A stretch of DNA of 29,026 bases from Nitrososphaerota archaeon (GTDB taxonomy: Archaea > Thermoproteota > Bathyarchaeia > Bathyarchaeales > Bathycorpusculaceae), in NCBI GenBank assembly GCA_031282985.1, contig JAITCR010000160.1:1-29026 (forward strand), written 5' to 3'. Numbering within the stretch: the first letter of the stretch is position 1; every line of letters starts with the position of its first letter. Under the pieces are notes generated by a model. It worked only from the letters and a program-made list of their open reading frames with translations. It did not search any database and was not told where the DNA came from. Positions 7,600 through 15,996 of the stretch are shown here, one piece after another. The position numbers and the translations under genes were made by a program.

Positions 7600-9018
7600 T
7601 TATTCACCTATTATTCTTCTGAACGCGGGGAACATTTCTGCAGCACGTTCACGCATTAACAATTCATAATACTGATAGATGATACCCACTGTTAACAACA
7701 TACCAGTGCCTGAGCCGAAAACACCTAAGAAATCCGCAAAGCCAGCTATTAAACCAACTATTATACCACCAAGCACCGTCACCACTGGAATATATCGCCG
7801 TAGTATTTGCTCAATTGGCCTTTCGCTGCGTCTATAACCTGGAATCTGCATACCACTATCCATAAGTTGTTGCGCAACTTTATTTGGACCTAACCCACCA
7901 ATTTCAAGCCAGCTTAGTGAAAAGATAGCACAGAAAACTATCAATATAACAAGATAACCCACTGCACGTAATGGCTCAGCTGCAACATTCATTATCCCTG
8001 ATGGGGGAGACATATAATGCGCTAACCCACCAATACTCACGATGCTACCAGCTTCAGTCTGGTTATAGTTACCTAAAATTCGGAAGAACCAGATGGCTGC
8101 TGTACCAGAGTGTCCAACACGTGCCCATAACAGTTGAGTAATGAAGAACACGTTCGCAAATAATGCACTAGCAAAAATGACAGGCAAGTTGCTGACATAG
8201 AGTAGTTTAATTGGATACCTGCTACGGAACCCTTTGTAGCCTGCATAAGTCATAGGTAATTCAACACGAATACCTTGCACATAAATGATTACAAGGAATA
8301 TAACCACAGTTGCAATGAAACCAATTAGTGTATATGGAACAAAGTTCTCAACTGAACCTACAATCCATTCAACGGTTGTTATGCCGTTATTTAGTAAGTT
8401 GTTTAATGCACCTACGAATAAACCACTTGACGGCGAGAACATTGACCAAAATATAGTTTGGGCAACACCTGCCATGATAAAGAGGCTTATACCACTACCT
8501 ATGCCCCAGCCTTTTTGGACCAATTCGTCAAGGAGCATCACAATTATACCTGCAGCTACCAACTGTAGGAGTATGACAATCACTACTGGACCAGCAAGAT
8601 CTGGACCATACATACCACTAAGGATATAGGCACCAGCTTGAACTGCAGTCAATAAAATAGAGAAAACTTTACTTGCTGACGTAAAGAGACTTCTATCCTC
8701 AGAATTGGACATATCACATTTAACAATTGAAGAACCTACAAGTAGTTGGAGAATTAAACCAGCCGTCACGATAGGCCCTATACCCAACTCCATCAGAGTT
8801 CCTCTGTTGGAAGCAAAAATAACCCTCATCTGTCCAAACTGGTCATACTCCGATGCACCGACCCCGTAGAGTGGGACTTCAGTCATGACCAAGAAAATTA
8901 TTAAAACAAGCGCGGTCCAGAAGATTTTTTCATTAAAGGAAACTTTACGTGAGGGTTTTTTAATTTCGGGCAGAATTCTGCCTATTGGCTTAAATACACT
9001 GAGGAATCTTCCGGCCAT
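7600..9018 (-). CDS. secY: Protein translocase subunit SecY
   Basis: 472-residue core channel of the Sec translocon, with ten predicted membrane helices. The amphipathic N-terminus (FLSVFKPIGRILPEIKKPS) and the plug region (YGVGASEYDQFGQMRVIFASNRGT) are archaeal in form. The cytoplasmic loop before the last helices contains GMQIPGYRRSERPIEQIL, matching the loop that contacts the ribosome and SRP receptor. It follows uL15 by 9 bases and ends the ribosomal cluster. The usual downstream adk is absent. Confidence 0.97.
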   Translation of the reverse strand: MAGRFLSVFKPIGRILPEIKKPSRKVSFNEKIFWTALVLIIFLVMTEVPLYGVGASEYDQFGQMRVIFASNRGTLMELGIGPIVTAGLILQLLVGSSIVKCDMSNSEDRSLFTSASKVFSILLTAVQAGAYILSGMYGPDLAGPVVIVILLQLVAAGIIVMLLDELVQKGWGIGSGISLFIMAGVAQTIFWSMFSPSSGLFVGALNNLLNNGITTVEWIVGSVENFVPYTLIGFIATVVIFLVIIYVQGIRVELPMTYAGYKGFRSRYPIKLLYVSNLPVIFASALFANVFFITQLLWARVGHSGTAAIWFFRILGNYNQTEAGSIVSIGGLAHYMSPPSGIMNVAAEPLRAVGYLVILIVFCAIFSLSWLEIGGLGPNKVAQQLMDSGMQIPGYRRSERPIEQILRRYIPVVTVLGGIIVGLIAGFADFLGVFGSGTGMLLTVGIIYQYYELLMRERAAEMFPAFRRIIGE

Positions 9019-9027
9019 ATGTCAGCT

Positions 9028-9441
9028 TTACGCTCCGTTCTCTTGGGAAGCTGTTATTACTTTTCCACCTGCTTTGACAATTTTTTCTTCAGCTAACTTG
9101 GAGCAGGTTGGTACTGTAACAGTCAAGGATTTTGTTATTTTTCCGGTACCCAACAATTTGGTGTAACCCATTTCAGCTAAATCAACTGTATTTGTTTCAG
9201 CGATTTCAGCTAATCTTTGAATATTTAGAGTAACTTCTTTTTTATGGAGACTTCGTGGAGAGGTAAAACCATGGTTCCCAAAATAGTCAGGTTCAGAAGT
9301 AACAACTTTACTCCAAAGGTGCTTATGTCGCCCGACTTTTCGGTTACCCTTACTACCTGCATCACGGTGTTGACCGATTCTTCCGTAACCTTGTGTCCTT
9401 GAACCTCTTGTCTTCCGTATTTTTCTAAGTTTATGAGGCAT
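9028..9441 (-). CDS. rpl15: Ribosomal protein uL15
   Basis: 137-residue large-subunit protein. The N-terminus PHKLRKIRKTRGSRTQGYGR-IGQHRDAGSKGNRK-VGRHKH is the rRNA-binding Gly/Arg/His-rich extension of archaeal and eukaryotic L15/L27a. The C-terminal half carries the globular domain (LLGTGKITKSLTVTVPTCSKLAEEKIVKAGG). It lies between the Hsp20 gene, 20 bases upstream, and secY. Confidence 0.96.
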   Translation of the reverse strand: MPHKLRKIRKTRGSRTQGYGRIGQHRDAGSKGNRKVGRHKHLWSKVVTSEPDYFGNHGFTSPRSLHKKEVTLNIQRLAEIAETNTVDLAEMGYTKLLGTGKITKSLTVTVPTCSKLAEEKIVKAGGKVITASQENGA

Positions 9442-9461
9442 ATTCTAATCCGCTTCTTTGT

Positions 9462-9896
9462 TTATTGTTTATTGTGAATTTCTGCTTTCTTTAATTTTAT
9501 TTCCAGCACGCCATTCTTGAAAGTTGTGTGGATATCGCTGGGAATGACTACCTTCGGCAAATTTAAACTTTTATAGTATCTGCGCTCTTTTGATTTTGCA
9601 GACAGCGTAATTTTCTGGTCTTTCACATTTATCTTGAAGGATTCCTTATTAAATCCTGCTATTTCTGCAATGATAGTTATCCAATTGTTCTCTTGGAAAA
9701 TATCAATTAACGGTTTAGGATCACCAAATTTACGCTTACTAAAACTTTTTGGAGTTCTAAAACTTGGGATAGAACGAACATGCTTAACAGGTTTAATGGA
9801 CTCTCGAAGAGATTTACTTTTAATAATATCCTCAGCATCATCAATAAAATCTAACCACTTACGATTTTTGGTACTTCTACGCCATTTTGCACTCAT
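9462..9896 (-). CDS. Hsp20/alpha-crystallin-type small heat-shock protein
   Basis: 144 residues: a basic, low-similarity N-terminal arm (about 1-60) and one alpha-crystallin domain (PLIDIFQENNWITIIAEIAG ... VLEIKLKK, about 62-138). The domain has the AEIAGF and NGVLEI motifs of the sHSP fold, which holds unfolding proteins for refolding. No C-terminal IxI/V anchor is obvious (it ends AEIHNKQ). It interrupts the normally adjacent uL30 and uL15 genes. It has its own TATA box and a very strong ribosome site, GGAGGGGG four bases before the ATG. uL15 and secY follow and may be read from the same promoter. Confidence 0.88.
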   Translation of the reverse strand: MSAKWRRSTKNRKWLDFIDDAEDIIKSKSLRESIKPVKHVRSIPSFRTPKSFSKRKFGDPKPLIDIFQENNWITIIAEIAGFNKESFKINVKDQKITLSAKSKERRYYKSLNLPKVVIPSDIHTTFKNGVLEIKLKKAEIHNKQ

Positions 9897-9900
9897 TTTT

Positions 9901-9945
9901 CCCCCTCCAAATTACTTAACGCATCTCTCTATTGACATTATAAAA
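9901..9945 (-). promoter_or_regulatory. Promoter and strong ribosome site of the Hsp20-uL15-secY unit
   Basis: On the minus strand TTTTATAATG (9936-9945) fits an archaeal TATA box, placing the transcript start near 9915. GGAGGGGG at 9901-9908 is an almost ideal Shine-Dalgarno sequence four bases before the Hsp20 ATG. No heat-shock operator sequence was recognised. Confidence 0.55.
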
Positions 9946-10069
9946 GATATCGCACATCAAAAGACAAAAAACACCTAACCACAACAAGGAGAGAAACAAC
10001 ACTAAAAAGAAAAACACTAACAAAAAATATGCACCTCAAAGTTTCCAACATTAAAAAAGTAGCATTTTT

Positions 10070-10135
10070 AACAAATTATCTTTTAACTCACAAACTGATA
10101 CATTAATTTGCAGTAGCAACCACAACAAATTATCT
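10070..10135. repeat. Direct repeat AACAAATTATCT, two copies
   Basis: AACAAATTATCT occurs at 10070-10081 and 10124-10135, 54 bases apart start to start, each followed within three bases by a TTAA run. Because the region is so AT-rich the chance of coincidence is not negligible. It lies between the uL30 terminator and the Hsp20 promoter. Confidence 0.4.
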
Positions 10136-10171
10136 GTTAAAAGAAAGCAAAAGATATTTAATTAAAGAATT

Positions 10172-10184
10172 AAAAAACAAAAAA
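10172..10184 (-). terminator. U-rich terminator after uL30
   Basis: On the minus strand, within 30 bases of the uL30 stop, the sequence runs through TTTTTTG and TTTTTTAA without a strong hairpin. Archaeal RNA polymerase terminates on such U-tracts, so the long uL22-uL30 transcript probably ends or weakens here, and Hsp20 restarts transcription. Confidence 0.45.
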
Positions 10185-10197
10185 TGTTGTTGATCTG

Positions 10198-10689
10198 TTA
10201 GATCATACGTTTGACTAAATCGTTGATAGCTTCACCGCGGTAGCCTGCTTCTCCACCAGCTTTGAAAGCTTTTTTGACGTTACCTTTGAATCCTTTTGAT
10301 GGCGGATGTAGTTTAAACAGTGGCGTCATGAAGGGTAGTTTGCTATGTTCTACTTTGCCAGTCATTATAGCGTCTGCGAGTTCTTCAAAAGTTTTGAAGC
10401 CAAGTTTTTCAAAGTATTCAGTTGTCAATTTTTTGTTGCCTGCTAAGCGTGCTCTTTTTTCAAGCATTGCTACAACGGTTTCTTTTGTGACTTCGCCCCA
10501 TGTGACATAGCTATTTATTTTTTGCAACATACCTTTGTACGATGGACGGTCATCAATGAGAATAGCGTGGTTAGTGTGATCTAAGCGGAGTAGCGTTAAA
10601 GTTTCTCGTGCTTCCCTTTGTGCGCTAATTATACCGCGGATTCGGACGACAACTATTTGTTTGATTTGTTCTGTTGGTTGTTGTGTCAT
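10198..10689 (-). CDS. rpl30: Ribosomal protein uL30
   Basis: 163-residue large-subunit protein of the long archaeal/eukaryotic type. The N-terminal ferredoxin-like half (IVVVRIRGIISAQREARETLTLLRLDHTNHAILID) is that of L30/L7; the C-terminal part (FKLHPPSKGFKGNVKKAFKAGGEAGYRGEAINDLVKRM) is the archaeal extension. It follows uS5 with one base between. It is the last gene before the break in the cluster. Confidence 0.96.
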   Translation of the reverse strand: MTQQPTEQIKQIVVVRIRGIISAQREARETLTLLRLDHTNHAILIDDRPSYKGMLQKINSYVTWGEVTKETVVAMLEKRARLAGNKKLTTEYFEKLGFKTFEELADAIMTGKVEHSKLPFMTPLFKLHPPSKGFKGNVKKAFKAGGEAGYRGEAINDLVKRMI

Positions 10690-10690
10690 T

Positions 10691-11347
10691 TTACTTCACC
10701 CAATCGGCTTGAGTAATCAAGTTATATGTTTTACGTAAGCCGTAAAATATTGCGTATGCGTATGATGGAACTGTTCTTGTTGAACCAAAACTTCTCATCC
10801 AAAGGTCTTTAACGCCTGCTAAGCCGAAGATTGTTTTTGCAACTTCGCTTGAAACAAGACCTAAGCCTCTTGGACCCGGAGCTATGACAACGCGGACACC
10901 ACCACATTTGCCTTCAACTTGAAAGGGTACTGAGTGGGTTTGTCCACAGTTGCATTCCCAACTTCCACAGCCACGTTTTATTGGAACAATATTTAAACGT
11001 GCATTTGCCGCTGCTTTTTCGATTGCATTACGTACTTGACTGGCTTTTCCGTTACCAATACCAATGTACCCATCCCTGTTTCCGACAGCTACAATTGCTT
11101 TGAAACGAGACTTTTCGCCCGCATCAGTTTGTTTCTGAACTAAGTTAACGTTTATGACTTCTTCTTGTATTTCTGGAAGCAAAGCATCAACAATTTGTGG
11201 TTCAGAAATTTTTATACCGCTAAGGAATAAATCTTCCATCGTGGTAATTTTACCTTCTTGAATCATCTTACCGAGGCGAGTTTTTGGAATCCATTGTTCA
11301 AGGTTTGTTGTACGTCTATCGCGATCTTCTCGTTGTTGTCTACTCAT
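10691..11347 (-). CDS. rps5: Ribosomal protein uS5
   Basis: 218-residue small-subunit protein involved in decoding accuracy. It has an archaeal N-terminal arm (EQWIPKTRLGKMIQEGKI), the double-stranded RNA-binding S5 domain (KSRFKAIVAVGNRDGYIGIGNGKASQ) and the C-terminal domain (RVVIAPGPRGLGLVSSEVAKTIFGLAGVKD). A Cys-rich GCGSWECNCGQ loop, common in archaeal and eukaryotic S5, is present. It overlaps uL18 by 4 bases. Confidence 0.97.
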   Translation of the reverse strand: MSRQQREDRDRRTTNLEQWIPKTRLGKMIQEGKITTMEDLFLSGIKISEPQIVDALLPEIQEEVINVNLVQKQTDAGEKSRFKAIVAVGNRDGYIGIGNGKASQVRNAIEKAAANARLNIVPIKRGCGSWECNCGQTHSVPFQVEGKCGGVRVVIAPGPRGLGLVSSEVAKTIFGLAGVKDLWMRSFGSTRTVPSYAYAIFYGLRKTYNLITQADWVK

Positions 11348-11946
11348 TCTTTCTTCTCACCTTTAAATGACGCAATTATGTCAGTTTTAGTTTTTGTAAA
11401 ATGTTCAGGCAATTTTTCGGGGGCAACACCTGCTTTAAGGTATGCAGCAAACTTTTTATTATACTCTTCAGAGCCAACACCAAGTTTCTTTGCATACTTT
11501 GCGACTTGTTCACCCTTTATGCGTTCCTTAACCAGTTTTTCTTCACTATGAGGAACATCAACACCTGCATCAACAACACCATTTAACATAGCAAATATTC
11601 TTGCACCCTTAGTTGGGGAAACAAGACCTGCATCCAAGATTGCTTCTTTAACACCCTTCTGTTTAGCTTTCAAACCACAAAGCAACCCAGTTAGATATGC
11701 AGCGGGAATGTTACCTGTTGGAGCTTTCCAACCAAACTGCTTACTTAACTCTTTGCTACTTGCAGCCACTAAAACAAAGTCGCCTTCAGGTTTTGCTTTT
11801 ACAATTTGCACTGTAGCGTTCTTTAGTGAACCTCTAGTGACTAAACGAAGTTTACGGGAGATTACCATACCTTTACGAGCCTGATAATCAGTTTTGCCTT
11901 CGCGTCTACGTCTTAATTGTACACGATAATTTGCATTTTTTGCCAT
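11344..11946 (-). CDS. rpl18: Ribosomal protein uL18
   Basis: 200-residue 5S rRNA-binding protein of the archaeal (L5e-like) type. The start KNANYRVQLRRRREGKTDYQARKGM and the VSPTKGARIFAMLNGVVDAGVDVPHSEEKL segment are diagnostic. It begins immediately after the eL19 stop and overlaps the uS5 start by 4 bases, so translation is likely coupled. Confidence 0.97.
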   Translation of the reverse strand: MAKNANYRVQLRRRREGKTDYQARKGMVISRKLRLVTRGSLKNATVQIVKAKPEGDFVLVAASSKELSKQFGWKAPTGNIPAAYLTGLLCGLKAKQKGVKEAILDAGLVSPTKGARIFAMLNGVVDAGVDVPHSEEKLVKERIKGEQVAKYAKKLGVGSEEYNKKFAAYLKAGVAPEKLPEHFTKTKTDIIASFKGEKKE

Positions 11947-12402
11947 CTAACGTTTCCTCCATAGGTCTTTTGACTTCAAGTAACGCTCCAAGTCAGCAAT
12001 AGATTCAAACCTACCACTTCCAATCATACGATAGAATTCTGTGTACGTCTCTTCAGTGATTGTACGATTTGCTTTAAGTTCACGAAGTTTGCGGCGTAAT
12101 GAACGAACTTTAATCATCCAAGCTTCTTTTTTAGTTACATTAGCTTTTGGTGAACCAGTATAACTACCTGGACCTTGTCGTCTACCTTTGCGTTTCTTTT
12201 CGCGAATAACCTTTGCTCTTGAGCGACTAACACCTTTTTCGGGTAATGATATAATGACTTTCTCGTAAATCAATTTTTTAATTTCTTCACGCGTGATAGC
12301 GCCTTCAACATCATCAATGCGTTCAGGATCAATCCAAACACGGTTTTCACCAGTTTTAAGAATGTCTGAAGCAAGTCGTCTTTGACTGGATAGATTAGTC
12401 AT
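11947..12402 (-). CDS. rpl19e: Ribosomal protein eL19
   Basis: 151-residue protein found only in archaea and eukaryotes; it bridges the subunits. The N-terminal LSSQRRLASDILKTGENRVWIDPE and basic SRSRAKVIREKKRKGRRQGPGSYTGS stretch match the family, as does its long C-terminal helix. It overlaps eL32 by one base (TAATG junction). Confidence 0.97.
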   Translation of the reverse strand: MTNLSSQRRLASDILKTGENRVWIDPERIDDVEGAITREEIKKLIYEKVIISLPEKGVSRSRAKVIREKKRKGRRQGPGSYTGSPKANVTKKEAWMIKVRSLRRKLRELKANRTITEETYTEFYRMIGSGRFESIADLERYLKSKDLWRKR

Positions 12403-12932
12403 TATTTCTTCTTCTCCTTAGACTTTTTAGCCTTTGACTTGTCTTCTTTAGCTTTGACCGTTTTTTCTTTCTTTTTATCAGATTTTTCAGAAGTTTCTTT
12501 GGTATCTTGCTCAGTCTCAGCCCCAATTACTTTCTCAACAACGGGCATATTGAGAACTTTAACCTGTAATTTTTCAGCTTCTACAATAATTAAAGCACGT
12601 TTTCTTTTGCCAACTGTATGAGCAATACGAATAGCCTGAGTGGTAGAGTCAACAACGGCTACGTCTTCAGCATTGTAAACTATAACTTCACGATATCCAG
12701 ACGGATGTAACCCACGAGCAAAATTTGGTCCTTTATATCCAGTGTTAGGACTTGCTGGCCAACCTTTGATTTTTTGACGAACCTTATTGTCTAAACCGCG
12801 TGGTCTTCTCCAGCTTTCACTAAACTTTGCATCTCGCCAACTCTCTGGCCTAAGGAACGCAGGCTTCTTGTTCCGTGCACGTTCTCTTGTTCTGAGCGCT
12901 TTGCGCTGTAATTGTGGTTTCTTTTCGGTCAT
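12402..12932 (-). CDS. rpl32e: Ribosomal protein eL32 with Lys/Glu-rich C-terminal tail
   Basis: 176-residue large-subunit protein, archaeal/eukaryotic only. The core (about 20-135) includes FLRPESWRDAKFSESWRRPRG-LDNKVR and GYKGPNFARGLHPSGY, the family signature. The last 40 or so residues are low-complexity repeats of K, E and S (EKSDKKKEKTVKAKEDKSKA and on), an extension compared with the usual length of about 130. The start shares its A with the uL6 stop (TAATG). Confidence 0.95.
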   Translation of the reverse strand: MTEKKPQLQRKALRTRERARNKKPAFLRPESWRDAKFSESWRRPRGLDNKVRQKIKGWPASPNTGYKGPNFARGLHPSGYREVIVYNAEDVAVVDSTTQAIRIAHTVGKRKRALIIVEAEKLQVKVLNMPVVEKVIGAETEQDTKETSEKSDKKKEKTVKAKEDKSKAKKSKEKKK

Positions 12933-13477
12933 TATACCATACCCTCATTTCTTTCGTAAACGTACAAACCGTCAAGGAAAACACGCACATCTTTATTCCT
13001 AACACAGGTAGCTTGCTCAATGTTAGCTGCAGTTTGACTTACATCTTCCAAATTTATTCCTGAAACGATGATATCTTCTGTTTCAATTTTAACTTTGACA
13101 TCACCGAGAACTTTGATGCGCCTCGCTCTTCGCTCGCCTGTAAAGTTTTCGATTAGAATGTTTTTTCCTTCAATTTTTACAGATATTGGAAAGTGAGAGA
13201 ACACTATCTTTAGTTTGTAAGTATAACCTTTAGTTACACCTGTTATCATGTTCTGTATGTGTGAGTATATCGTACCAACAAGCGCAGATTCTTTTTTACG
13301 GGGCCATTTTGCTGATACACGAACGTTTTTTCCGTCAGCATCAATTGATATTGGAGCAAAAGAGAAATCACGAGTTAAGGAGCCTTTTTCACCTTTTACA
13401 CTAACTTTTTTACCCTGTAAATTAAGTGTTACATCATCAGGAACCTGAATGGTTCTAGATATTTCTGGGAGCCGCAT
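12932..13477 (-). CDS. rpl6: Ribosomal protein uL6
   Basis: 181-residue protein near the factor-binding site of the large subunit. It has two repeated L6 folds, with the first beginning MRLPEISRTIQVPDDVTLNL and the second around HFPISVKIEGKNILIENFTGERRARRIKVLG. Length and sequence are typical for archaea. It follows uS8 by 9 bases and overlaps eL32 by one base. Confidence 0.97.
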   Translation of the reverse strand: MRLPEISRTIQVPDDVTLNLQGKKVSVKGEKGSLTRDFSFAPISIDADGKNVRVSAKWPRKKESALVGTIYSHIQNMITGVTKGYTYKLKIVFSHFPISVKIEGKNILIENFTGERRARRIKVLGDVKVKIETEDIIVSGINLEDVSQTAANIEQATCVRNKDVRVFLDGLYVYERNEGMV

Positions 13478-13486
13478 AAAAACACC

Positions 13487-13870
13487 TTAATACACGAAGG
13501 CTAGTAGCCTTCCTCCTATGTTCTTTTGTTCGGCATCTTTGTGTGCAATAACGCCTTCAGATGTTGAAACAACCATTAATCCCACATCACGTGACGGAAG
13601 GAATTTCTTTTCCCATTCTTCGAATTCGCCGACTTTAGCGGGAAAGCGCGGTTTAATTGCGCCACACTTGTTTATTCTGCCTAATAGCTGAACTTTGAAT
13701 TTGCCTAGGCGACCATCATCGATGAATTCGAATTCACCTATGTAACCATTAAGTTGCATTATACGTAGAACGCGCCCTAACAATTTAGAGGCTGGGCTAA
13801 TGATGCATTCACGTTTATTGCGCATCTCGTTGTTAATTATTGTTATTAATCCATTTGTTAAAGTATCCAT
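13487..13870 (-). CDS. rps8: Ribosomal protein uS8
   Basis: 127-residue small-subunit assembly protein. It starts MDTLTNGLITIINNEMRNKRECIISPASKLLG and contains the archaeal segment GEFEFIDDGRLGKFKVQLLGRINKCGAIKPRF, ending with the conserved VVSTSEGVIAHKDA-EQKNIGGRLLAFVY. It lies 11 bases after uS14. Confidence 0.97.
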   Translation of the reverse strand: MDTLTNGLITIINNEMRNKRECIISPASKLLGRVLRIMQLNGYIGEFEFIDDGRLGKFKVQLLGRINKCGAIKPRFPAKVGEFEEWEKKFLPSRDVGLMVVSTSEGVIAHKDAEQKNIGGRLLAFVY

Positions 13871-13881
13871 TGCCCTAGCTC

Positions 13882-14046
13882 CTATTCATATTTTTTGAAT
13901 CCTAATTTCGGCGCTGCTTCTCTAAAACATTGCCTACATAAATATAAATCATAACGTCGAATTACTGGCCCATAAGCACCACATCTAGTGCATGGCCGCG
14001 ACCCTTTGCCGTGTTTTCGTTCTTTTTTAGTTTGCTGTTTTCCCAT
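13882..14046 (-). CDS. rps14: Ribosomal protein uS14, zinc-binding short form
   Basis: A 54-residue gene, short enough to be overlooked, fills the gap between uL5 and uS8. Its translation starts MGKQQTKKERKHGKGSRPC and has two CxxC pairs (C19, C22, C37, C40) that bind zinc, with the core CTRCGAYGPVIRRYDLYLC and a C-terminus ending KLGFKKYE. The position is exactly where archaeal clusters carry rps14, and length and motif are typical. Confidence 0.97.
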   Translation of the reverse strand: MGKQQTKKERKHGKGSRPCTRCGAYGPVIRRYDLYLCRQCFREAAPKLGFKKYE

Positions 14047-14064
14047 ACATTCACACTTCTATTT

Positions 14065-14601
14065 TTAGACGATTTCGACTCCTAAAGTTTGTCGCACATA
14101 TTCCATAGACTCTTCGGGTGTAAGCAAATGTCCTTTACCGACGCGCTTTGTTTGTTTTCGACGAATTTTTATGCGTTGACCGGGTCGGTTAACTGAAACA
14201 CAAACATCCATACCAAAAATGCCTATGTCAGGGTCATATTTTACGCCTGGTATGTCTATGTGTTCTTTTAAGCCGAATGCAAAGTTTCCAATTTCATCAA
14301 AGGATCGTTTAGAAATTTTGTTGTCGACAATTGGAAGGACTTTCTTTAGAAAAGCTAAGCCTTTTTCACGTCGTAATGTCACAACGCATGCAATTGGTTC
14401 ACCCTGTCTGATACCCCAGTCTCTGATGCTCTTCTTTGCTTTTGCTTTGTACGGTGTTTGACCTGAAATTTCCTCAAGTACACGTGTAGCTTTTTCAAGC
14501 GGCTCGCCAGATTTGCCTATGTTAAGGTTAACAACCACTTTCTCAATTCGTGGTTGGCACATTTTATGTTCGACCCACTGCTTTTGCATCTCTTCAGTCA
14601 A
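14065..14601 (-). CDS. rpl5: Ribosomal protein uL5
   Basis: 178-residue 5S rRNA-binding protein. Characteristic segments are RIEKVVVNLNIGKSGEPLEKA, the QTPYKAKAKKSIRDWGIRQG region and the C-terminal GMDVCVSVNRPGQRIKIRRK. The chosen start is a TTG at 14601: GGAGG lies 9 bases before it, and the frame overlaps the eS4 stop by 8 bases, as in other joints of this cluster. The next ATG (14589) has no such site. Confidence 0.95.
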   Translation of the reverse strand: MTEEMQKQWVEHKMCQPRIEKVVVNLNIGKSGEPLEKATRVLEEISGQTPYKAKAKKSIRDWGIRQGEPIACVVTLRREKGLAFLKKVLPIVDNKISKRSFDEIGNFAFGLKEHIDIPGVKYDPDIGIFGMDVCVSVNRPGQRIKIRRKQTKRVGKGHLLTPEESMEYVRQTLGVEIV

Positions 14602-15388
14602 CCGTGTTTTCCTCCGATTCGGTTATTGTTACTTGTGATTCCACGGGTTGTTCTACTTGTGGTTTGTTACCACTTACAGAAAATATAAAGTCCAAAATAG
14701 TTTGACAACGTGCACCTTGGTCATCTTCAAGGACTACTAGTGCTTGACGGCGTTTTTTAGCTTCAGTTTTCTCTATTTCAACAATTTTACCTTGAACGCC
14801 AATGTTTTTACCGCCGGTGATAACTGCAGTGTTTCCTTCTTGTGTTTTGATTTTTTCAGCAATTTGACCATCGGTAACGTTTATTTTAAGGATGTCAAAT
14901 GTTTCGTATGTCACTTCTACAGGATTCTTTGGGTCTGCAACCTTGATCAGCATGTTTGTACCGTCATGAAGTGCAACTTGAACACCCGCTGTGGTTGTTG
15001 TTTTGTTTTCTACACGAGCAAATTTGTATTTTGCATCTTCTTTGCTAATTGACGCTAAGACAAACCCTTTGTGTGAAGACACAATACGGTAGTACTGGTT
15101 TGAGTCTGGCATTGAGATGACATCCATTAAACCAACGGGGAAATCATCTTTTTTGCGGACTATACCATTTACTTGAACTCTGCCTTCAGATAGAACTAGT
15201 TTACCTTCTTTTCGTGTACCTGCAACACCAAGTACATCACGAAGTACAAGTGTCATTGGTAAACATTTTTGAAGTGAATGTGGACCAGATGAGGGTTTAA
15301 CTACCCATGGTAATTCTTTTCTGTGGATAGGCCAGTATTTTGGTGCTGGCTTACGTTTCAGCCTTGCTGTTTTTCCTTTTTTACCCAA
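14594..15388 (-). CDS. rps4e: Ribosomal protein eS4
   Basis: 264-residue small-subunit protein specific to archaea and eukaryotes. It opens MGKKGKTARLKRKPAPKYWP, then has an S4-like RNA-binding segment (LVLRDVLGVAGTRKEGKLVLSEGRVQVNG), the central eS4 domain, and a KOW-like segment (NTAVITGGKNIGVQGKIVEIE). The last 25 residues are acidic (EQPVESQVTITESEENTVD). It lies 2 bases after uL24 and overlaps uL5. Confidence 0.96.
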   Translation of the reverse strand: MGKKGKTARLKRKPAPKYWPIHRKELPWVVKPSSGPHSLQKCLPMTLVLRDVLGVAGTRKEGKLVLSEGRVQVNGIVRKKDDFPVGLMDVISMPDSNQYYRIVSSHKGFVLASISKEDAKYKFARVENKTTTTAGVQVALHDGTNMLIKVADPKNPVEVTYETFDILKINVTDGQIAEKIKTQEGNTAVITGGKNIGVQGKIVEIEKTEAKKRRQALVVLEDDQGARCQTILDFIFSVSGNKPQVEQPVESQVTITESEENTVD

Positions 15389-15390
15389 AT

Positions 15391-15984
15391 TTATTGTCCT
15401 CCCTCAGTTTTCTTAGGGGTTTTTGGTTTAGCATTAGGTTTAGATGTTGCTGTCTTTTTAGGTACAACTGCCTTTTTTGCTGTTGGCACTTTCTTAACTA
15501 CCTCCGATTTTGCTACTGCGGGCTTTGCCGGTTCTTCGATTACAGATATTTTTGGTTTTACTTTCGCTTTAACAGTTAGTGCAGGTTTCTGTGTTGGTTT
15601 TGGAGTGTTTTCTTTTTCCAGTGGTTTCTTTCGTTCAACGACTGCTTTACGTCTTTTGTCGTTAAGGCTAAAGTTTTTAATCATAACCTTGGAAGGATGT
15701 ACTGGAAGGAAAATGTTGGTGCCATCAACTTTTTCACGTGTTAAACCTTCAAGATAGATATGATAATTTTTTAAGTCAACGCGGGAAATTTTTCCTTCAA
15801 ACCCTTTGTTGTCACCACGTTGAATTCGAACGGTATCGCCTTTTCGTACAGGAAGAGTTTTTACGCCATGTTTTTTAGCTAACTCTTTTGTAAGTGGAGC
15901 AGCCATTATTTTGTGACGTATATGCGCAGGGGCGTTATAGAGGCGTTTTCGTTGTTTGCGAGGATTCTTAACTTTTGTTTGCAT
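15391..15984 (-). CDS. rpl24: Ribosomal protein uL24 with long Ala/Lys/Pro-rich tail
   Basis: 197 residues. The N-terminal 115 form uL24, an early assembly initiator, with the KOW motif (VRKGDTVRIQRGDNKGFEGKISRVD) preceded by APAHIRHKIMAAPLTKELAKKHG. The remaining 80 residues are a low-complexity basic tail of K, P, A, V and T (for example KSEVVKKVPTAKKAVVPKK), resembling a histone H1 tail. Archaeal uL24 is usually about 120 residues long, so the tail is an addition. Confidence 0.95.
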   Translation of the reverse strand: MQTKVKNPRKQRKRLYNAPAHIRHKIMAAPLTKELAKKHGVKTLPVRKGDTVRIQRGDNKGFEGKISRVDLKNYHIYLEGLTREKVDGTNIFLPVHPSKVMIKNFSLNDKRRKAVVERKKPLEKENTPKPTQKPALTVKAKVKPKISVIEEPAKPAVAKSEVVKKVPTAKKAVVPKKTATSKPNAKPKTPKKTEGGQ

Positions 15985-15996
15985 ATTTTTCTCTCC

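Larger units (their letters stand above)
9946..10197. other. AT-rich gap inside the ribosomal cluster
   Basis: This roughly 250-base non-coding stretch separates uL30 from Hsp20 in a cluster where genes usually abut. It holds a minus-strand U-rich tract just after uL30 (10172-10184) and the direct repeats at 10070-10081 and 10124-10135. No gene or tRNA was found. Confidence 0.5.
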
